From Cristatella mucedo (lineage: Eukaryota > Bryozoa > Phylactolaemata > Cristatellidae), in assembly GCA_009760855.2 (NCBI GenBank), contig WPIO01000278.1, positions 102,501-139,895 of the forward strand: 37,395 nt of DNA. The letters run 5' to 3'. Below, one piece after another: positions 7,617 to 18,377 of this stretch. The notes below the pieces were generated by a model, which was not told where the DNA came from, did no database searches, and saw only the letters and a list, made by a program, of their open reading frames with translations. Each line of letters begins with the position of its first letter. The first letter of the stretch is position 1. The position numbers and the translations under genes were made by a program.

Positions 7617-8500
7617 GTCTCTCTAACTCGCTGGCTCTCTCACTCGCTCTCTCTTTCACTCTCGCGCTCTCTTACTCTCTGGGTCTCTCTCGCTTTCTCT
7701 CTATCTCTTCTTTCTTTATCTCTTTCTATATCTTCTTCTTCTCTATATCTATCTCTTCTTTCTCTATATCTCTCTTTATCTCAATCTCTCTTGCCCTATC
7801 TCCTTCAGTCTCGCTTTCGCTCTCTCTTTAACTCTCTCTCTGTCTCTAGCTCTCGCTCTTTCACTCTCTCTTACCCGCTTTCTTTTTCTCTTTCGCTCTC
7901 CCTTTATCTCCAGCTCTCTCTCGTTCTCTTTACCTTGGTCGCTCTTTCTTACTCGTTCACCCTCACTCGCCCTCTCACGCTCTCCCTATCTCCATCGCTC
8001 TACCTTTCGCTCTCTTTCACTATCTCTCGCTCCCTCTCTCGCTCACCCTCTCTTTCTCTCACTTTCTTTTGCTCCCCACCTCTCGCTCTCTTTATCTCTT
8101 TCGCTCATTCCCTCTCGTTTTCTCTCTTTTTCGCGGTCTCTCTCTTCCTCTCTCGCTCTCTCTTGCTCCTACGCTCTCTCTAACTCTCTCTCTCTCTCTT
8201 ACTCGCTCTCTCTTACTCGCTCTCTCTTACTCGCTCTCTCTTACTCGCTCTCTATCATTCGCTCTCTTTCTTTGTCACTCTCTTGCTCCCTCGCACTCTT
8301 CACTTGCTCTCTCGCTTTCTCGCTCTCTTTCGCTCTCTCACACTCGCTCTCGCGCTCTTGCTTTCGTTCTCTATCTCTCTCGCTTTCTCTCGCTCCCAAC
8401 CTCTCTCACTCTAAATCTCATTGTCGATCGTTCCCTCTCGCTTTCCCACTCCCTGTAACTCCCGTTCCTCTCTCGCACTCTCGCTCTTTCTCTAACTCTC
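4578..8500 (+). repeat. CTCTCGCTCT pyrimidine-rich region, unit 1 (3.9 kb)
   Basis: Almost pure pyrimidine on the + strand, with scattered G (CTCGCTC, TTGCTC) and rare A. A hidden long period exists: TCTCACTCT...TCTCCCGCT...CTCGCAA blocks recur at about 6251 and 6880. The long open frames here (e.g. 515 codons from 4587 and 383 codons from 6475) read only Ser, Leu, Arg, Phe and Ala and exist in overlapping frames, so they follow from composition and are not genes. Relative to units 2 and 3, unit 1 lacks about 318 bp at 8117, about 237 bp at 7385, and several hundred bp around 7190-7350. These losses explain its shorter length. Confidence 0.88.
7575..7613 (+). repeat. Pure (CT)n tract, unit 1
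   Basis: An uninterrupted CT run before CGTTGTCTCTCTAACTCGC. The equivalent run is about 60 bp in unit 2 (19503-19562) and shorter in unit 3 (about 31696-31726). Unit 2 has replaced the neighbouring TTGCTCTCTCTTTCTTGC word with pure CT. Confidence 0.9.
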
Positions 8501-8600
8501 GTTCTCTATCGTTCTATCTCGTTCTATCTCGTTCTATCTCGTTCTTTCTCGTTCTTTCTCGTTCTATCTCGTTCTATCTCTATCTGTCTCGTTCTATCCC
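8501..8600 (+). repeat. 10-bp minisatellite CTCGTTCTAT, unit 1
   Basis: About ten copies in strict 10-bp register, with a CTCGTTCTTT variant in two adjacent copies and a CTATCTGTCT variant near the end. It marks the border between the CTCTCGCTCT region and the CTCTAA region. The same variant order occurs in unit 3; unit 2 differs by one CT slip. Confidence 0.92.
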
Positions 8601-9102
8601 TGTCTCTCTCTCTCTAACTCTAGCTCTAGCTCTCCCCATAACTCTAGCTCTCTCCCTAACTCTCTCTAACACTAGCTCTCTGACTCTAACTCTAGCTCTG
8701 TGACTCTTACTCTAGCTCTCTGACTCTAACTCTAGCTCTCTGACTCTAACTCTAGCTCTCTCTCTAACACCAGCTCTCTGACTCTAACTCGACCTTTCTC
8801 TCTGACTCTAACTTTGGCTCTCTGACTGACTCTAGCTCTCTCTCTCTCTGACTCTAACTTTAGCTCTCTGACTGACTCTAGCTCTCTCTCTCTGACTCTA
8901 GCTCTCTCTGACTCTAACTCTCTCTCTCTCTGACTCTAACTCTCTCTCTCTGACTCTAACTCTAGCTCTAGCTCTCCTAATCTAACTCTCTCTCCCTAAC
9001 TCTATCTCTAACTCTATCTCTCTCGCTAACTCTCTCTCTGACTCTAACTCTAGCTCTCTCTCTAACACTAGATCTCTGACTCTAACTCTCTCTCTCTAAC
9101 TC

Positions 9103-9629
9103 TATATCTATGACTCTGACCCTCCCTCTGACTCTCCACCTAACTCTAGTTCTCTCTCTCTCTAGCTATCTATCTTACTCTAGCTCTAACTCTAACTCTC
9201 CCTATGACTCTCCCCCTAACTCTAGCTCTCTCCCTAACTCTATCTCTCTCTCTCTAACTCTAGCTCTAGCTCTCTTAATCTAACTCTCTCTCTATCTCTC
9301 TCTATAACTCTCTTAATCTAACTCTCTCTCTATCTCTCTCTCTAACTCTCTCTCTGACTCTCTTCCTAACTCTCTCTCTGACTCTATCTCTATCTCTCTA
9401 ACTCTCTCTCTGACTCTCCCCCTAACTCTATCTCTCTCTCTATCTCTCTCTCTAACTCTCGCTCTCTCTAACTCTATATCTATGACTCTGACCCTCCCTC
9501 TGACTCTCCACCTAACTCTAGTTCTCTCTCTCTAGATATCTATCTTACTCTAGCTCTAACTCTAACTCTCCCTGTGACTCTCCCCCTAACTCTAGCTCTC
9601 TCCCTAACTCTCTCTCTAACTCTCTCTCT

Positions 9630-9660
<31 letters not shown>

Positions 9661-10282
9661 ACTCTCTCTCTCTCTCTCTCTCTCTCTAGCTATCTATCTT
9701 ACTCTAGCTCTAACTCTCCCTATGACTCTCTCCCCCTAACTCTATCTCTCACTCTAGCTCTAGCTCTCTTAATCTAACTCTCTCTCTATCCCTCTCTCTA
9801 TAACTCTCCTAACTCTCTCTCTAACTCTCTCTAACTCTCTCTCTGACTCTCCCCCTGACTCTATCTCTCTCGCTAACTCTCTCTCTCTGACTCTAACACT
9901 AGCTCTCTCACTCTAACTCTAACTCTCTCTAACTCTATATCTATGACTCTGACCTTTCCTCTGACTCTCCACCTAACTCTAGTTCTCTCTCTCTCTAGCT
10001 ATCTATCTTACTCTAGCTCTAGCTCTAGCTCTCTAGATCTCCCCCTAACTCTATCTCTCTCTCTATCTCTCCCTAACTCTCTCTCTCTCTAACTCTATAT
10101 CTATGACTCTGACCCTCCCTCTGACTCTCCACCTAACTCTAGTTCTCTCTCTCTCTAGCTATCTATCTTACTCTAGCTCTAACTCTAACTCTCCCTGTGA
10201 CTCTCCCCCTAACTCTAGCTCTCTCCCTAACTCTCTCTCTAACTCTCTCTCTAACTCTCTCTCTCTCTCTAACTCTCTCTCT

Positions 10283-10313
<31 letters not shown>

Positions 10314-10851
10314 ACTCTCTCACTCTACATTTCTGACTCTAATTCTCTCTCTTACTCTAACTTTTTAGCTCTCTGACTGAGTCTAGCTCTCTCTCTGACT
10401 CTAACTCTTTCTCTCTCTGACTCTAACTATCTCTCTCTGACTCTAACTCTGGCTCTCTGACTCTAACTCTAGCTCTCTCTCTAACACTAGCTCTCTAACA
10501 CTAGCTCTCTAACACCAGCTCTCTGACTCTAACTCGACCTTTCTCTCTGACTCTAACTTTGGCTCTCTGACTGACTCTAGCTCTCTCTCTCTCTGACTCT
10601 AACTTTAGCTCTCTGACTGACTCTAGCTCTCTCTCTGACTCTAGCTCTCTCTGACTCTAACTCTCTCTCTCTCTCTCTGACTCTAACTCTCTCTCTCTGA
10701 CTCTAACTCTAGCTCTAGCTCTCCTAATCTAACTCTCTCTCCCTAACTCTATCTCTAACTCTCTCTCTCTCTCTAACTCTCTCTCTCTGACTCTAACTCT
10801 AGCTCTCTCTCTAACACTAGATCTCTGACTCTAACTCTCTCTCTCTAACTC
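9103..10851 (+). repeat. ~1.75-kb nested repeat, full copy, unit 1
   Basis: One complete period between landmark occurrences at 9103 and 10852 (1749 bp). Internal landmark spacings are 372, 462 and 160 bp. Units 2 and 3 give 366/456/158 and 377/460/157, so the internal order is conserved. The copy beginning at 10852 is cut after about 620 bp by the next 11-mer array. Confidence 0.85.
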
Positions 10852-11038
10852 TATATCTATGACTCTGACCCTCCCTCTGACTCTCCACCTAACTCTAGTT
10901 CTCTCTCTCTCTCTAGCTATCTATCTTACTCTAGCTCTCTCCCTAACTCTATCTCTCTCTCTCTAACTCTCTAACTCTAGCTCTAGCTCTCTTAATCTAA
11001 CTCTCTCTCTATCTCTCTCTATAACTCTCTTAATCTAA

Positions 11039-11070
<32 letters not shown>

Positions 11071-11210
11071 CTGACTCTCTTCCTAACTCTCTCTCTGACT
11101 CTATCTCTATCTCTCTAACTCTCTCTCTGACTCTCCCCCTAACTCTAGCTCTCTCCCTAACTCTATCTCTCTCTCTCTCTCTCTAACTCTAGCTCTAGCT
11201 CTCTTAATCT

Positions 11211-11212
<2 letters not shown>

Positions 11213-11281
<69 letters not shown>
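11213..11281 (+). repeat. Pure (CT)n tract, end of unit 1 (69 bp)
   Basis: One of the longest uninterrupted dinucleotide runs in the window, followed by TCCTAACTCTCTCTCTGAC. The window start (1-37) is the corresponding run of the preceding unit, while unit 2 has no such expansion here, so it is polymorphic between units. Confidence 0.95.
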
Positions 11282-11283
<2 letters not shown>

Positions 11284-11470
11284 TAACTCTCTCTCTGACT
11301 CTATCTCTATCTCTCTAACTCTCTCTCTGACTCTCCCCCTAACTCTATCTCTCTCTATCTCTCTCTCTAACTCTCTCTCTCTCTCTAACTCTATATCTAT
11401 GACTCTGACCCTCCCTCTGACTCTCCACCTAACTCTAGTTCTCTCTCTCTAGATATCTATCTTACTCTAG

Positions 11471-11536
11471 CTCTGCTTTAACTCTGCTTTAACTCTGCTT
11501 TAACTCTGCTTTAACTCTGCTTTAACTCTGCTTTAA
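11471..11536 (+). repeat. 11-bp minisatellite CTCTGCTTTAA, 6 copies
   Basis: Six perfect copies (66 bp), followed by a duplicated CTCTAAG. It corresponds to the 11-copy array in unit 1 and the 7-copy array in unit 3. Confidence 0.97.
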
Positions 11537-11700
11537 CTCTAAGCTCTAAGCTCTAACACTAGCTCTCTGTCTCTAACTCTATCTCTGACTATATCTCTGA
11601 CTCTATCTTTTCCTCTCTGAGCTCTCTTTCTGACTCCAAGCTCGCACTCTAAACTCTCGCTCTAGCTCTATCTGTAACACTAGCTCTCTCTGTAACTCTT
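11537..11700 (+). repeat. Pyrimidine-rich spacer before M1, unit 2
   Basis: Equivalent to 361-529 of unit 1, with GACTATATCTCTGAC replacing the unit 1 version. The same variant is present in unit 3, so units 2 and 3 share it. Confidence 0.8.
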
Positions 11701-11847
11701 AGGATTTTCATTTTCTTATATAGTCGTACTTTTCATGAACGTTAAAAATAAGTGTCTATTTTTCTTTTAGCAGGGGAGATAATTTCCTTGTGACAACGGT
11801 GGTTTGAAGGAACTACCAGCTTCTATCTCTTGCTCTATCCTCTATCA

Positions 11848-11902
11848 AATTATATATATATATATCTGTAAAATTTATATATTATATTAAATATCTTTTC
11901 TG
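11848..11902 (+). repeat. (TA)n tract in M1, unit 2
   Basis: Same composition and nearly the same length as the unit 1 tract. Confidence 0.9.
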
Positions 11903-12054
11903 TTTCTCGCTCCTTATAGGTCGCTCGTCTGTGCGAAGTCGCTTGTCGCTAGTCGCTATCGCTAGTCTACGGCGGTCTCCCTTCAGCAGTCTCTCGCTGG
12001 CGGTCTCTCACTAGCGGTATGTAGCTGGCGGTGTCGTTCTGGCAATCTCTCTCT

Positions 12055-12333
12055 GGCGGTGTCTCGCTAGCGGTGTCTCGCTAGCGGTGTCTCGCTAGCG
12101 GGTCGTCTCGCTAGCGGTCTCTCGCTAGCGGTGTCTCGCTAGCGGTCTCTCTCGCTAGCGGTCTCTCGCTAGCGGTCTCTCGCTAGCGGTCTCTCGCTAG
12201 TGGTCTCTCGCTTGCGGTGTCTCGCTTGCGGTGTCTCGCTTGCGGTCTCTCGCTAGCGGTCTATCGCTAGCGGTCTCTCGTTTGCGGTCTCTCGTTTGCG
12301 GTCTCTCGCTTGCGGTATCTCGCTTGCGGTATG
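12055..12333 (+). repeat. 14-bp minisatellite, unit 2
   Basis: About 19-20 copies of the GGTGTCTCGCTAGC family. The order of variants differs from unit 1 (GGTGTCT forms interleave with GGTCTCT forms, with a GGGTCGTCTCG irregularity near 12099), showing independent rearrangement of the array since the units separated. Confidence 0.92.
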
Positions 12334-13029
12334 GCAGTCTCTTTTTAACGGTCTCTCGCTAGTGGTCATTCGCGGGCGGACTCTCTCTAGCGGTCTGGCA
12401 GTCTCTCTTTCATGGTTTCTCACTAGCGGTCTCTCGTTTGCAGTATCTCGCTGGCCGTTTTTTTCTTACAGTCTCATTATGGCGGTCTGGCGGTTCCTTT
12501 TTTCATGGTATCTCGCTAGCGGCCTGGCGCTAGCGGGCTAGCGGTATCTCTGTACCGGTCTGTAGCAACTGGTCTCTCGCTAGCGGTCATTCGCGGGCCG
12601 TCCCTCTCTGGCGGTCTCTTTAACGGATTCTCGCTAGCGGCCTCTCGCTGGCGGTCATTCGCAGGCAGTCACTCACTCTGGCGGACTCTTACCGGCGGTT
12701 TCTCGTTGACATGCTCTGGCTGGCGGTCTCTTGCCGTCGGTCTCTCGCCACCAGTCTGGCGGCCTCACGCTTGCGGTCTCCCACTGACAGTATGCAGCTG
12801 GTGGTCTGTCTCTTGTGGCCTCTATCCGTGTTTACGTGCATAGTCGTTTAGGTCATAGGTCGGCCGAGCTGACACTAAGTTTAGGATTTTCCCTTTTCTT
12901 ATATAGACGTATTTTTCACGGAGGTAAGAAATAAATGTTTATTATTTTTTTAGCAGGAAAGATAATTTCCTTGTGATAAGGGTGGTTTAAAGGAACTACC
13001 AGCTTCTATCACTTGTTCTATCTACTATC

Positions 13030-13030
<1 letters not shown>

Positions 13031-13091
<61 letters not shown>

Positions 13092-13110
13092 TTAATATAT
13101 TAAATATTAT
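13031..13110 (+). repeat. (TA)n tract in M2, unit 2
   Basis: A nearly uninterrupted TA run of over 50 bp followed by TTTATTTAATATATTAAATA. It lacks the GATATATATATAAATA interruption seen in unit 1, so the tract has been re-expanded or converted. Confidence 0.92.
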
Positions 13111-13401
13111 ATCTTCTTCTGTCACTCGCTCCTTGTTATAGGTCGCTAGCCTCTATAAATTCGCTCGTCGCTCGTCACAATCGCTAGTCGACGGCGGTTT
13201 CTCTTCGGCAGTCTCTCGCTGGCGGTCTCTCACTGGCGGTATGTAGCTGGCGGCTTGTAGCTGGCGGTATGTAGCTGGCGGCTTGTAGTTGGCGGTATGT
13301 AGCTGGCGGCGTCTTTCTGGCCGTCTTTCTGTGGCAGTCTCTCTCTGGCGGTCTCACGGTCTCTTGCTAGCGGCCTCGCGCGTGCGGTATCTCGCTCGCA
13401 G

Positions 13402-13709
13402 TATGGAGGTCTCTATTTTACGCAACGACATCTTCTCCGACTGCCGACTATGGCACGTCTTTTTCAGTGGTTCTGAACTGCTACTTCTATGCTACTCACT
13501 ACCTCAACTGCTCTCCTAACTCTGCTATGCTTCCCACTTTCTGTTTGTTGCGTGAGACGAAGTCTATTGGCTACCGAATGCGTACCGAAAGCCGCTTAGG
13601 CTGTGAGTGCGCTAAAAACAAAACTCTCCTGCGTAACACCCACCTGGTCTTTATGACTTTGTGGTCACCGACGGAGATATATTACATTACATTACATTAC
13701 ATTTAATGG
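13402..13709 (+). other. Complex ~310-bp segment inside M2, unit 2
   Basis: Near-identical counterpart of 2231-2540. A 79-residue frame at 13467 reads through it but has no recognisable domain, and the frame is interrupted in units 1 and 3, so I do not call a gene. Differences from unit 1 include two extra A bases near 13615 and four instead of five ATTAC copies. Confidence 0.5.
13681..13700 (+). repeat. (ATTAC)4 pentanucleotide, unit 2
   Basis: Four perfect copies followed by ATTTAATGG. Confidence 0.95.
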
Positions 13710-13860
13710 TCACTCGCTAGTGGTCTCTCGCTAGCAGTCATTCGCGGGCCGTCTCTCTCTCTCTCTCTCTGGCGGTCTCTCTCTGGAGGTCTTGTAGTAT
13801 TTCTTTAACGTTTTTTTTTTTTTTCGCTAGCAGTCTCTCGCTTGCGGTATCTTCCTTACC

Positions 13861-13861
<1 letters not shown>

Positions 13862-13928
<67 letters not shown>
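13862..13928 (+). repeat. Pure (CT)n tract in M2, unit 2 (67 bp)
   Basis: An uninterrupted TC run ending at GGCGGTATCACTATAGCAG, as in unit 1. It has nearly the same length as in unit 1 despite different upstream sequence. Confidence 0.95.
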
Positions 13929-13930
<2 letters not shown>

Positions 13931-14275
13931 CGGTATCACTATAGCAGTCTGGCGGTCCCTTTTTCACGGTCTCTTGCTAGCGGTCTCTTGCTATCGGTCT
14001 GGCGGTACCTCTTTTATGGTCTCTCGCTAGCTCTCTCTCGCTGGCGGTGATTCGCGGGCAGTCACTCTCTATAGCGGTCTCTTACTGGCAGTTACTCTTA
14101 AGCAGGCTCTGGCTGGCGGTCTCTTGCCGTCGGTCTCTCGCTAGCAGTCTGGCGGCTTCTCGCTTGCCGTCTCTCACTGAAGGTATGTAGCTTGTGGTCT
14201 ATCTCTTCCGGTTTCTATCTGTGTTTACTTGCATGGTCATTTAGGTCATACGTCGGCCGAGCTGACACTAAGTTT

Positions 14276-14440
14276 AGGATTTTTACTTTCTTAAATTGAA
14301 GGCTTTACGAAGGCAAAAAAAATTTTTTATTTTTTTCAGCAGGAAAGAGAATTTCCTTGTGATGATTACCAATAGTTTGAAAGAACTACCAGCTTATATC
14401 TCTTGTTCTATATTCTAACATAATATATATATATAATTTA

Positions 14441-14481
<41 letters not shown>

Positions 14482-14572
14482 CATATTACTGCTTCCTTCG
14501 ACACTAGCTTATTGTTATAGGTCACTCACCACTATAAGGTCGTTCGTCGCTATCGCTAGTCGACGGCGGTCT
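14276..14572 (+). repeat. Module M3, unit 2 (truncated)
   Basis: Near-identical to unit 1 M3. It differs mainly in A/T homopolymer lengths near 14318-14332 and in TA-tract length, and has the same truncation after GACGGCGGTCT. Confidence 0.87.
14418..14490 (+). repeat. (TA)n tract in M3, unit 2
   Basis: As in unit 1, slightly longer. Confidence 0.92.
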
Positions 14573-15884
14573 GTTGACCCAATGGTAGATCTTTCAAACA
14601 GCAGGTGTTGCAGGAAACTTATACCGCTGATAAAACTTTTTAGGCGTCTTTTTCTTCCAGAAATCTATATCCTTTAGTGGTATAAGTCTCAAAGGGTACT
14701 TCGTTAACCGCTGGTACATCTTTTAAACCGCCGGCTTTTCGAGTAAGTTATCTTCCCTGCACAAACCATTTACGCGTCTTGTCTTCCATCAACGCATATT
14801 AATTGTCCTAATAAATAATTCATTACCACTCTGGTAGATGCGTTAAACCGCAGGCGTTTCAGGTTACTTATCTGCCCTGCTGAAACTATTTTTCGCCCCG
14901 TGTTTCTTCCAGAAAGATATATCCTTTAGTGTTAAGATTACTTAAGAAATACTCCGTTATCCTGCTGGTAGATCCGTCAAACCGCCGTAGTTCCGAGTAA
15001 GTTATTTGCCCTGCTGAAACCATTTACGCATCTTTTCTTTCGGAAATATACATCCTTTAGTGTTTAAATTAGTCTCAATAAATACTTCGATATCATGCTG
15101 GTAGAATCATCAAAACATCAGCGTTCCGAGTAAGTTGTTTACCCCGCTAACACTATTTACGCGTCCGGAAATATATATCCTTTAGTTGTATACATAGTCT
15201 CATTAAATATTGTATCTTACATATGGTACTCTATAACCACTGGCGTTTCGAGTAAGTTATCTTCCCTCCTTAAACCATTTACGCGTTCTTTTCTTCTAGA
15301 ACTGTATATCCTTAAGCGATAACTATTGTGTCAAAAAGTGATTTATTAGCCCGCTGGCCGATGCAACAAAGCGCAGGCGTTCTTCCCTGCTAAGACTTGT
15401 TATGGTTACTTTGTTTTATTGGAAGTATATATCCTTAATCATTATTCATTAATTTAAATAATACATGTCATTATTTTCAATTATTACTTCGCTATCCCGC
15501 TGTTGGAACCTGTAAACCGCCGGCCTTCTTAGTAAGTTATCTACACTGTTCAAACCATTTACGCGTCTTTTCCTCCGGAGCAATATATCCATGATTTCTT
15601 TACATAGGCTTATTGAATAATTTATTATTTTACTAGAAGGATCTTTGACCGCAGGCATTACGAGTAAGTAATCTACTAATAAAACCATTTACTCGTTCTT
15701 TTTTGGAAAATATATCCTTAATTGTTATAACAAATCTCTTGAAGTGATGATTATCCTACTGGTAATACCTTCCACCCACAGGCATTTTGAAGGAGTTATC
15801 TCTTCTAATAAAACCATTGACGCGCCTTTTTTAAATATATATCCTTTACCTTTATAAATCCTCTCATATAATAATTTAAGTTCC
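14573..15884 (+). repeat. ~131-bp satellite array, unit 2
   Basis: Copy-for-copy match to 3268-4577. By eye the main difference over about 1.3 kb is one extra T in ACTATTTTTCGCCCC near 14890. The ~10 copies within the array are far more diverged from each other than the array is between units. Whole-unit homogenisation is therefore recent, while the 131-bp amplification is old. Confidence 0.92.
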
Positions 15885-16294
15885 CGCTCTCTGTGTTTCT
15901 CGTTCTTACCATCTCGCCCTCTCCTGCTCTCTTCCACTCACTTTTAACCTCACTTGCTCTTTTATTCGCTCCCGCTACTCCTTTCTCTCTTGGTATTTTA
16001 CGCTCTCTTCTGCTCTCTCCTTCGCTATTTCGTTCTTACGCTATCTCTTTCTGTCTCACTTTAATCTGCCGCTCTCTCCCTCAGTCTATTGCTCCCGCTT
16101 TCTCTCTCTCGCTCTCTCTCACTCTATTTCGCTCTCTCTCTCTCTCTCTTGCTCCCTCTCCCTTGCTCATACTTTCTTGCTCTGTCTCTCGCTCTTTTTT
16201 CTCTCTCGCTCTGTCTCTCGCTCTTTCTCACTCGCCTTCTATTATTCACTGTATCTCACTCTCTCTCTCTCACTCCTACTCTCTCGCTCTCTCG

Positions 16295-16296
<2 letters not shown>

Positions 16297-16359
<63 letters not shown>
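16297..16359 (+). repeat. Pure (CT)n tract, unit 2 (63 bp)
   Basis: Units 1 and 3 carry CTCATTCTCTCGCTTTCCCT at this place (about 4990 and 28567); unit 2 carries only CT. The tract has probably expanded over, or been converted across, those interruptions. Confidence 0.93.
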
Positions 16360-16362
<3 letters not shown>

Positions 16363-16450
16363 AGCTCCGCATTTCGCGAACTCGCAATATCTTTCGCGCT
16401 CGCTAACTTTTTTACTATCGCTCTCTGTCTCTCTAGCGCTGTCTCTCTCC

Positions 16451-16492
<42 letters not shown>

Positions 16493-18337
16493 CTCTCTCT
16501 CTCTCTTGCACCCTCGCTTTCTTGCAGGCTGATTTTCTCTTGCTCTCGCTCTCTCACCCTAGCTCTTTTTCCGTTTTCTTTTTCGCTCTATTTTGCTGTC
16601 TCACTTGTTTTCTTTCTCGCTCTCTTTCTCACTCGTTCTCCCTCTCTCTCTCTCACTATCTTTTCTCGCCCTCTCTCGCTTGCTCTCTTTTGCTTTCTCT
16701 CTCGCTCTCTTTGTCTCTCGCTTTCTCTTCCTCTGACTCTCATTCTCTCTCACTCTCGCTCGATCTCACATTCTTTTGCGCTTTCTATCTGTCACCGGCT
16801 CTCTAAATCTCTGTCTCTCTCGCTGTCTCTCGCTTTCTCTCGCTCTCTCACTCTCGCTTGCTCTCTCTCTCTCTTGCTTTCTTTCGTGCTCTATTTGTCT
16901 CTCTCTAGTTTTTTCTGTCTCCTCTTTCTCTCCCCCGTTCGCTCTCTTGCTCTCGCTCTCGCTGTCTCTCTCTCTCGCTGTCACTATCTCGATCTTTCTG
17001 TCTCGCTCTCTCTTCCCCTCGGTCTTTCTCTTTCTCGCTCTCGCTCGCTCTTTCTCTCCGTTTCTAGGTCTCTATCTCTCTCTGGTTCTCGCTCTTTTTG
17101 TCGTTCTTGCTCAGTCGCTCTCGATCCTGCTCTCACTCTCATGACCTCTCCCTCTCTTGCTTATACTTACGCCCTTGCTCACGTTTCTCTTTCTCCTGCT
17201 CTTGCTCTCCCGAACCCTCTCTCCGTTGCTCTGTCTCTCGCTCGCTCTCTCTTTCGCTCTCTCGCTCACGCTCTCAGTCTCTTAATTACGGTCTCTTGCT
17301 CTCGCTTTCACTCTCGCTCTCCCGCTCTCTCTCGCTGTCTTTCTCTCGCTCTCACTCTCTCGCTCTCTATCTCGGTCTCAACCTCTCGTTTTGCTTTGTC
17401 TCGTTCTTTCTCTCGCTCTCTCTCTCCCTAACTCTATTTCTTGCTCTCTTTCTCTGACTTACTCTTGCTAACTCGATCTCTCGCTCTCTCTCTCTCACTT
17501 ACTCACTCTCGCTCTCTCTCTCGCTCTTGCTGCCTCTCGCTCATTCTCACTCTTATTCTCCCGCTTATTCTCGCAATGCTCTCGCTCGATCTATCTAACT
17601 CGCTCTCTATCTATCTATATCTCACTTTCTTTCACTTGCTCCCTGTCTCTCTCTGTTTCTCTCTCGCTTACTCTCTCGCTCATTCCCTCTTGCTCTTGCT
17701 TTCGTTCTCTCAATCTCGCTCTCTCTCTCTCTCTCGCTTTCTCCCGCTCTCGCTCGCTCTATTGCTCTCTCTTGCTCTCACGCTCTCCCTCAACTTGCTC
17801 ACTCTTACTCGCTCTCCTACTCTGTTTCTCTCTCTTGCTCCCTCACACAAGTTGTCTCTGTCTGCCTATCTCTTGGTCTATCTCTCGCTCTCTCTCTCTC
17901 TCTCTCTCTTTTGCTCCCTAGCTCTCGCTCGCTCTATCTCGCTCAATCACTAACGCTCACTCTCTCTCGCTTTCTCTGTCTCAATTTCTCTCGGACACTC
18001 GCTTACTTTCTCGCTTGCTCTCTATCACTGGCTCTCCTTTACTCTCTTATTCTCACGTTCTCTCATTTGCTCTCTCCCCGATCTCTTTCTCTGGTTCGCT
18101 CACTCACAACTCTTGCTCTCTCTATCTCTCGCTTTCTCTCGCTCTTGCTTCCTCTCGCTCTTTCTCACTCTCTCTTTCTCCCGCTCACTCTCGCAAAGCT
18201 CTGGCTCTCTCTCGCTCGCACTCTCTAGCTCGCTCTATATCTAGCTATATTTCACTGTCTCTCACTCTCTTGCTCTCTGTCTTTCTGTTTCTCTCTATAT
18301 CGCTCAGTCTCTCGCTTCTTTTCCATTGCTCTTGCTT

Positions 18338-18377
<40 letters not shown>

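Larger units (their letters stand above)
240..11470 (+). repeat. Macrosatellite unit 1 (complete, 11,231 bp)
   Basis: This is the first complete copy of the composite repeat, delimited by the start of its 11-bp minisatellite and the start of the next one. Block order is 11-mer array, spacer, modules M1-M2-M3, ~131-bp satellite array, CTCTCGCTCT region, 10-mer array, and CTCTAA/(CT)n region. Single-copy landmarks recur in units 2 and 3 in the same order and orientation; AGGATTTTCATTTTCTTATA, for example, is at 530, 11701 and 23901. It is 965 bp shorter than unit 2, and almost all of the difference lies in the CTCTCGCTCT region. No gene is seen inside it. Confidence 0.93.
8601..11470 (+). repeat. 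CTCTAA/CTCTAG/CTCTGA/(CT)n region, unit 1 (2.87 kb)
   Basis: Built of hexamers AACTCT, AGCTCT and GACTCT mixed with CT dinucleotides and occasional CCCCCTAACTCT. The landmark TATATCTATGACTCTGACC (variant GACCTTTCC at 9937) occurs at 9103, 9475, 9937, 10097, 10852 and 11392. A second landmark, AACACCAGCTCTCTGACTC, occurs at 8766 and 10511. Both pairs show a nested period of about 1.75 kb. Short open frames here read Leu/Ser/Thr/Asn repeats and are not coding. Confidence 0.9.
11701..12882 (+). repeat. Module M1, unit 2
   Basis: Exactly the same 1182-bp spacing to M2 as in unit 1, with a near-identical core. The core is followed by the 14-mer domain from about 12055 and the degenerate GC-rich domain to the GAGCTGACACTAAGTTT end. 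No credible coding frame; an 81-residue frame from 12296 is the counterpart of the unit 1 frame and changes its C-terminus through a T-run length change near 12460. Confidence 0.88.
12883..14275 (+). repeat. Module M2, unit 2
   Basis: Same architecture as unit 1 M2 but 130 bp longer. After TGGTCACTCGCTAGTGGTCT it keeps a segment with GTCATTCGCGGGCCGTCTC, a CT run, a 14-base T run (13811-13824) and TCGCTAGCAGTCTC before the long (CT)n tract; unit 1 lacks this. The core retains AGCAGGAAAGATAATTTCC, the form also present in unit 3. Confidence 0.87.

Noticed and set aside
13467-13706. 79-residue frame through the complex segment of M2
   Set aside because: Read differently in units 1 and 3 because of small indels, no recognisable motif, and it ends in translated ATTAC repeats.
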